Under the pieces are notes generated by a model. That model saw only the letters and a program-made list of their open reading frames with translations. It made no database searches and had not been told where the DNA came from. Source: Rhodospirillales bacterium (GTDB lineage Bacteria; Pseudomonadota; Alphaproteobacteria; Dongiales; Dongiaceae). Taken from it: a DNA stretch of 64,000 nt. Shown piece by piece: positions 60,008 to 64,000 of this stretch. Made by a program: the position numbers and the translations under genes. The stretch lies in assembly GCA_009885795.1 (NCBI GenBank), contig VFKA01000012.1, positions 59,567 through 123,566 on the forward strand. Direction: 5' to 3'. How positions within the stretch are numbered: position 1 is the stretch's first letter; every line of letters begins with the position of its first letter.

Positions 60008-61468
60008 ATGCTTATGCTTTCTCGTCGCCATTTTTTGGCATCAACGGCTACGACATTGGTCGGAGCCGCGCTTACCACAAAGCTGTCCTATCGTGCAGCA
60101 AGAGCCGCCGAGACCGAGGCGACCGTGCTCCGCGTGGGCAGCCGAACCATCGAGGTGAATGGCAAGCCGGCCAAGGTGTTTGGTCTGCTTCAGCCTGGCG
60201 GCACACCGGGGATCACCAAAGCAGGTGGGCGATTTCGAGTCCGCCTGGAGAATCGCAGCGAGGAGCCGACACTGATCCACTGGCACGGGCTATTGCCGCC
60301 GTACGGCCAGGACGGCGTACCGGACTTCCCGCAAGCCCCGCTGCCGGCGGGCGAGGCTTACGACTACGACTTCCCGCTGGAGACTCCGGGCACCCACTGG
60401 ATGCATGCCCATACCCTGCAGGAGCAGCGTCTGCTGGCGGCACCACTCATTGTCGAGGACCCGGCGGAAGCCGGTCTGGATGAGCAACAGGTCGTCGCGC
60501 TGCTGCATGACTTCTCCTTCAAATCGCCGGAAGAGCTGTTGGGCGGACTGAAGGGAACGCAAGGATCTGCAGAGGCGGCAGGCCATGGCGGCATGGCCGG
60601 CATGCAGATGGACGGCGGGATGTCCGACATGCCACACCAGGGCATGGCGGGGATGTCGATGGACATCAACGACATTTCCTACGACGCCTACCTGGCGAAT
60701 GACCGGACCCTCGACGACCCTGAGGTGTTTAGGGTTGAGCCGGGTGGCATCGTTCGGCTCCGGCTGATCAATGGCGCCACGGCCACTGCCTTCTGGATCC
60801 AACTCGGCGAACTTGCAGGCGAAGCCATTGCCGTCGATGGCAATCCGGTCACCCCGATGCCAGGCCGCGAGTTCCCGCTTGGAATGGGTCAGCGGATCGA
60901 CATCAGGCTCCGTCTGCCCAAGACCGAAGGAGCTTGGCTGATTCTCGCGCAGCGCGAGGGGGCAGTGGAACGCACGGGCTTTGTGCTGGCGACGAAGTCG
61001 GGACCGGTGACCCGTTTCGCGCCGGCTTCCGAGCAAACGTCCCCTGCACTCGATCTCGCCTTCGAAAGCGGCCTCTCTGCGGTGCGGCCGTTGCCACAAA
61101 GAGAGCCTGACAGGCGCGAACCGATGGTGCTGGGTGGCGACATGTCGGCTTATGTGTGGACCATCAATGGCAGCACGTGGGCGCAGCGCAAGCCGTTGCC
61201 GGTGCGCGCTGGCCAGCGCGTCGAAGTGACCCTGCAAAACGACAGCATGATGGGTCATCCGATGCATTTGCACGGCCATCACTTCCAAGTAGTGGCGCTT
61301 GATACAAAGCGGCGTTCGGGCGCTATGCGAGACACCGTCTGGGTGCCACCAATGCGGAGCGTCACTGTCGCTTTCGACGCGGTCAATCCCGGCCAGTGGG
61401 CGTTCCATTGCCACCACCTCTACCATATGGCGAGCGGAATGATGACCAGCGTCGACTACGCCGCATAG
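60008..61468 (+). CDS. multicopper oxidase (CopA/CueO-like)
   Basis: 486 residues. Tat signal SRRHFLASTATTLVGAALT (5-23). Three cupredoxin domains with all four copper-binding clusters: HWHG (about 99), HAHT (about 140), HPMHLHGHHF (about 418) and HCHHLYHM (about 465); the Cys in FHCHH is the type 1 ligand. A Met-rich loop MAGMQMDGGMSDMPHQGMAG (about 198-217) points to Cu(I) binding. It would oxidise Cu(I) in the periplasm for copper tolerance. Frame before ATG 60008 is not coding. Confidence 0.92.
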   Translation: MLMLSRRHFLASTATTLVGAALTTKLSYRAARAAETEATVLRVGSRTIEVNGKPAKVFGLLQPGGTPGITKAGGRFRVRLENRSEEPTLIHWHGLLPPYGQDGVPDFPQAPLPAGEAYDYDFPLETPGTHWMHAHTLQEQRLLAAPLIVEDPAEAGLDEQQVVALLHDFSFKSPEELLGGLKGTQGSAEAAGHGGMAGMQMDGGMSDMPHQGMAGMSMDINDISYDAYLANDRTLDDPEVFRVEPGGIVRLRLINGATATAFWIQLGELAGEAIAVDGNPVTPMPGREFPLGMGQRIDIRLRLPKTEGAWLILAQREGAVERTGFVLATKSGPVTRFAPASEQTSPALDLAFESGLSAVRPLPQREPDRREPMVLGGDMSAYVWTINGSTWAQRKPLPVRAGQRVEVTLQNDSMMGHPMHLHGHHFQVVALDTKRRSGAMRDTVWVPPMRSVTVAFDAVNPGQWAFHCHHLYHMASGMMTSVDYAA

Positions 61469-61498
61469 CGCAACCCATCGATCGAACAGGACAAAGCA

Positions 61499-61753
61499 AT
61501 GAACAGATACTCAGCCAATCGCGATTCCGCCCGTGCAGTTGCCGGCCGGGTCGCACAATCACCCCGACTCTCCTATGTGCTCTGGAGCGGCTTGATCGCC
61601 GCCGCCGCAGCCTATATGGCTGTAAAACCGTGTCCAACAGTGACCCCACCCGTGAGGCCATATAACGCGTTACCTTCATTGGATTATGGTTCAATTCGGT
61701 GGGGCCGCGCTTCGCGTCCAACCTTGACCCCTCCCAGACGCTCGATCCAATAG
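61499..61753 (+). pseudogene. truncated small membrane protein (DUF2933-like)
   Basis: Begins MNRYSANRDSARAVAGRVAQSPRLSYVLWSGLIAAAAAYMAVKP, a helix typical of small DUF2933-like proteins that accompany multicopper oxidase and YHS genes. After residue 44 the sequence enters IS-like repeat DNA at 61631, and the remaining 40 residues are not native. The conserved C-terminal His-rich part is missing. Confidence 0.55.
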
Positions 61754-61798
61754 TTCCATCAATGACTTATTATCACCTGATGGTGGGGTCATGGTTGG
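61631..61798. repeat. IS end-like inverted and direct repeats (CCAAC..TGACCCCACC)
   Basis: CCAACAGTGACCCCACC at 61634, CCAACCTTGACCCCTCC at 61718 (direct), and the complement CCAACCATGACCCCACC at 61782-61798 (inverted, 15 of 17 matching). TG at 61631 starts the first. Multiple terminal repeats of this shape resemble the ends of IS21-family elements; no transposase remains. Confidence 0.5.
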
Positions 61799-63090
61799 GC
61801 GCGATTTTGCAGTTAACCGGTCGAAATCCCATCACGCCGGTATCGATACCGCCGACCCGCGCCGACCAATGTCAGCTTGATCGGCAGCCGATAGCCGAGG
61901 TATTTTTGTCTGATCGAGCGCTGTTGAGGAGTCTCACGACCGTGGCACAGGATAGCGTGAGATTTCCCAAGGGGAGCAACGCGGCACGGGGAACGCCGAC
62001 CGGCGTCGGCGGCGCTGCAAGGTCCAGCGGAATAGCGACGCTGACCGCGTCCCAATCGCGATGCCTCTCCGCCATCTTGGCCGGCGTCGCGATGAAGAGC
62101 CGGATCGCCATCAAGGCCGGGCTCGATCTGCGGGCGACGGCAGCGGCGCTTAGCGTGCTCGGCGACGCGGGTCTCATCGAGAGAAAACCCGACCGCTGGG
62201 ACTGGCAACCCACGCGTCGCGGCGAAGGCTGTCGGGTGTCGACGGTTCCCGATCCGCCGTCCAGCCGCCGCGGCGGTGCTGGCAGTCTGCGAGCCGGTTC
62301 CGCTGCCGCGCGGCTGATCAAGCTGTTGCAACGCCCGATGCGCGGGCGCGAACTCGCACGGCGGCTCGGCGTGTCGTTGCAACGCATCCATCAGATCGTC
62401 GTGCGGGAATTAGCTGCCAGACGGCTCAGGGTCGGTGATCGGGAAAGGCCGCTATTGATCGTCGCGCTGTCCGGGGATCGATCGGTTCTCCTGAATGAGC
62501 AGGAGGAGCGGATGCTGTCGGCTATGCCCGAGGCCGAACCGACAACCGTCCCGCGCGTCTCACGTCGCATCAGCATCGCAAGCGACCGCGTGACAAGTCT
62601 AATCGAATCGCTGCGGCTCAAGGGCCTCGTCGCGCGCGCCGGTGACGAGCGCGGCAGGCCATCCTACCGGCTCACGCCCGCCGGCGCCGGCCATGTCCAG
62701 CGCCGCTTCCTCCGCAAACGCGCCGAGCCGATACGCCTGCCGGTGAAGTCCGACCGGGTGGGACGAGTGCTGGAATACCTTGCGGCGCACGGCCCGACCC
62801 GCACCCGCGATATCGGACTCACGCTCGGCATTCCTTCGGGTTCGATGAACGCTTTGATGCAGTACCTCAAGCGCCGCGGCTTAGCGCGCAAGACAGGGCG
62901 GTTGGCGATCTCGCCGCATGCTCTGACTCAGCAAGGTCCGGAGATCCTCGCGGCGATGCGGCGGCGCGCCGCGGGCGACGCCGAGATCACGACGGCAAGC
63001 AAACGGTCCGGGATATCCGTCGTGCGACGAGCCGACAGTATTCAGCGAAGGGGAATATCCGGATCGGGGGTCGCCCGCAAAACAAAGTAA
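61762..63090 (+). CDS. multi-winged-helix DNA-binding protein, unknown role
   Basis: About 442 residues. Repeated MarR-like winged-helix units: LTASQSRCLSAILAGVAMKSRIAIKAGLDLRATAAALSVLGDAGLIER (about 95-142), LIKLLQRPMRGRELARRLGVSLQRIHQIVVRELAARRLR (about 180-220), RRISIASDRVTSLIESLRLKGLVARAG (about 270-297) and VGRVLEYLAAHGPTRTRDIGLTLGIPSGSMNALMQYLKRRGLARKTGR (about 333-380). Basic, Arg-rich tail. The first 60 residues may be read-through from IS end DNA. It could regulate the element or be an orphan of a transposon; I do not recognise a named family. Confidence 0.65.
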   Translation: MTYYHLMVGSWLGAILQLTGRNPITPVSIPPTRADQCQLDRQPIAEVFLSDRALLRSLTTVAQDSVRFPKGSNAARGTPTGVGGAARSSGIATLTASQSRCLSAILAGVAMKSRIAIKAGLDLRATAAALSVLGDAGLIERKPDRWDWQPTRRGEGCRVSTVPDPPSSRRGGAGSLRAGSAAARLIKLLQRPMRGRELARRLGVSLQRIHQIVVRELAARRLRVGDRERPLLIVALSGDRSVLLNEQEERMLSAMPEAEPTTVPRVSRRISIASDRVTSLIESLRLKGLVARAGDERGRPSYRLTPAGAGHVQRRFLRKRAEPIRLPVKSDRVGRVLEYLAAHGPTRTRDIGLTLGIPSGSMNALMQYLKRRGLARKTGRLAISPHALTQQGPEILAAMRRRAAGDAEITTASKRSGISVVRRADSIQRRGISGSGVARKTK

Positions 63091-63143
63091 TGACCGTTTC
63101 CTCGACACGGCCGCGTTACTTTGCGCAGGACCTCGCACCCTCT

Positions 63144-63165
63144 TGCTTCCACAGTGCTTCCACAG
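63144..63165. repeat. tandem 11-mer TGCTTCCACAG x2 (arm site, right)
   Basis: Two perfect copies of TGCTTCCACAG. Located 31 bases left of the right hairpin, inside the element. It pairs with the left arm site at 56559, so the same sequence lies near both ends of the 6.9-kb element. Confidence 0.6.
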
Positions 63166-63196
63166 GCGAGGAGAGAACATAAGCGCAAAATCGAGA

Positions 63197-63225
63197 CGCC
63201 CGCTAACCTTTTGAGTTAGCGGGCG
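63197..63225 (-). terminator. hairpin downstream of tRNA fragment (right copy)
   Basis: Same 11-bp stem and seven-base loop as 56350-56378; part of the 79-bp direct repeat. Confidence 0.7.
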
Positions 63226-63229
63226 AATT

Positions 63230-63274
63230 TGGTTGCGGGGATAGGATTTGAACCTATGACCTTCAGGTTATGAG
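63230..63274 (-). repeat. tRNA-Met 3'-end fragment, attR
   Basis: Identical in all 45 bases to 56383-56427. The DNA to its right (CAGAAAAATCGCC) does not complete a tRNA, so the intact gene, if present, is beyond the right edge of the window or this is the attL of the next element. Confidence 0.8.
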
Positions 63275-63405
63275 TCAGAAAAATCGCCTCCGAATCACTT
63301 TCGCTCATTTTCGCCGAACACGCCTAACATACTATATCTAAACGGTTTCTGTTGACATGCCCTGCGATCTCGCTACCCTCAAATCGCACCCGATTGGCGC
63401 TCATC

Positions 63406-63427
63406 TGTTACCTATGTGTTACCTGTG
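63406..63427. repeat. tandem 11-mer TGTTACCTATG/TGTTACCTGTG
   Basis: Two 11-base repeats, 46 bases before the start of the second integrase gene. The layout copies that before the first integrase, but the sequence differs, in line with a different arm-binding domain. Confidence 0.55.
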
Positions 63428-63472
63428 CGGACTTTCAGGTTTAATTTCACAAGCGCGGCGATGGAGGGTTCG

Positions 63473-64000
63473 ATGCCGAGATTGACGAAGCGCACAGTGG
63501 ACCAGATCGCGCCCGGTTCAACCGACACCATCCATTGGGATGACGAACTGCGCGGCTTCGGCGTCAGAGTCTGGCCGACAGGCCGGAAGGTGTATCTCGT
63601 GATGAGCCGCGTGAAGGGACGGCTGCGCAAGATCACCATCGGCCCCCATGGTCCGATCACGGCTGAGAAGGCCCGCGTGCGCGCCCATGAAATCATCTCG
63701 GAAGCGAAGGCCGGCCGCGACCCCGCCAAGGAACAGGATCAGGCGCGCAAGGCGCCGACCGTGAAGGGGCTGGGCGAGCGGTTCCTCAAGGAGCATGTCG
63801 AGGTGCGGTGCAAACTAAGCACCCAGGCGGAATACAAGCGGTCGGTTGAGCTGTTCATCAACCCCAAGATCGGCACCCGCAAGGTGACGGATATCGAGCG
63901 CCGCGACGTCGCGGAACTGCATCATTCTTTCAGCCACATTCCCTATCAGGCCAACCGCACCCTCGGCGTGCTGTCGAAGATGTTCAACCTCGCCGAGGTA
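63473..64000 (+). CDS. tyrosine-type integrase, N-terminal part (runs off window)
   Basis: 176 residues visible. MPRLTKRTVDQIAPGSTDTIHWDDELRGFGVRVWPTGRKVYLVMSRVKGRLRKITIGPHG is the DUF4102 arm-binding domain, then the SAM-like core-binding domain from about 100 (KAPTVKGLGERFLKEHVEVRCKLSTQAEYKRSVELFINPKIGTRKV). It is about half identical by eye to integrase 1. The catalytic domain lies beyond 64000. It marks a second element integrated in tandem at the same tRNA. Confidence 0.9.
   Translation, partial: MPRLTKRTVDQIAPGSTDTIHWDDELRGFGVRVWPTGRKVYLVMSRVKGRLRKITIGPHGPITAEKARVRAHEIISEAKAGRDPAKEQDQARKAPTVKGLGERFLKEHVEVRCKLSTQAEYKRSVELFINPKIGTRKVTDIERRDVAELHHSFSHIPYQANRTLGVLSKMFNLAEV

Larger units (their letters stand above)
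56350..63275. mobile_element. 6.9-kb integrative element at a tRNA-Met 3' end
   Basis: Bounded by two 79-bp direct repeats (terminator hairpin plus tRNA 3' end) with one mismatch. It holds a tyrosine integrase at the left, tandem 11-bp repeats at both ends (56559 and 63144), IS debris, copper-handling genes and a multi-winged-helix protein. No conjugation or replication genes, so it would need help to transfer. A second integrase begins just outside the right repeat, showing a tandem neighbour. Confidence 0.75.

Overview
The window (about 64 kb, high GC) reads as an alphaproteobacterial chromosome. The core neighbourhoods are typical of that class: pdxH; a 17-kDa-antigen-type lipoprotein followed by dnaJ-like/fabI/aroC; tlyA, dxs and xseB; a histone-deacetylase-like gene; and a cobA-cobB-cbtA fragment of a cobalamin locus. 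Rhodospirillales-like gene order is my best guess, but the species is not identified. No complete tRNA, rRNA or CRISPR array is present.

Layout. 0-17 kb: mostly housekeeping genes (SDR, universal stress protein with a perfect FNR/FixK box upstream, metal exporter, PNP oxidase, lipoprotein, J-domain protein, sulfotransferase, fabI, aroC, RNA m5U methyltransferase, sppA, tlyA, MATE exporter, dxs, xseB). 17-19.8 kb: an accessory patch (VapBC pair, remnant of a RelE-type toxin with its HTH partner, a nuclease-like gene, and a duplicated 3' end of the deacetylase gene). 19.8-28.5 kb: deacetylase, ureohydrolase, two paralogous MFS transporters, EamA exporter and vitamin B12 genes. 28.5-33.6 kb: a scrap-yard of truncated genes, an XRE/ImmA-IrrE metalloprotease with an unrecognised partner, an IS1-like transposase, an IS3 remnant, and a frameshifted TSCPD gene.

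33.6-55.8 kb: a large catabolic region. Two FCD-type GntR regulators, a peptide-type ABC uptake system without its own ATPases, a Rieske ring-hydroxylating oxygenase (alpha and beta), two NTF2-like proteins, an LLM flavin monooxygenase, a PcaC-like decarboxylase, three alpha/beta hydrolases, two amidohydrolases, a RidA-like protein, two aldehyde dehydrogenases, a GMC oxidoreductase and a phytanoyl-CoA-type dioxygenase could take up and dismantle an aromatic or heterocyclic compound. Two palindromic operator candidates recur. ATTGT-N11-A(C/T)AAT is found before the LLM gene and before the transporter. CGATTGTCGACAATCG is found before the second GntR gene and again before the transporter. They suggest that both regulators meet at the uptake genes. 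The substrate is unknown.

55.9-64 kb: a tandem integration site. Four tRNA 3'-end fragments in the same orientation mark old and current attachment sites. Two 79-bp direct repeats with one mismatch bound a 6.9-kb element that carries a tyrosine integrase, IS debris and copper-handling genes (YHS protein, small secreted Cys protein, multicopper oxidase, truncated membrane protein), plus a multi-winged-helix protein. A second, different integrase starts immediately to its right and runs off the window. Each integrase is preceded by its own tandem 11-bp repeat, and for the first element the same repeat recurs at its other end, as expected of integrase arm sites.
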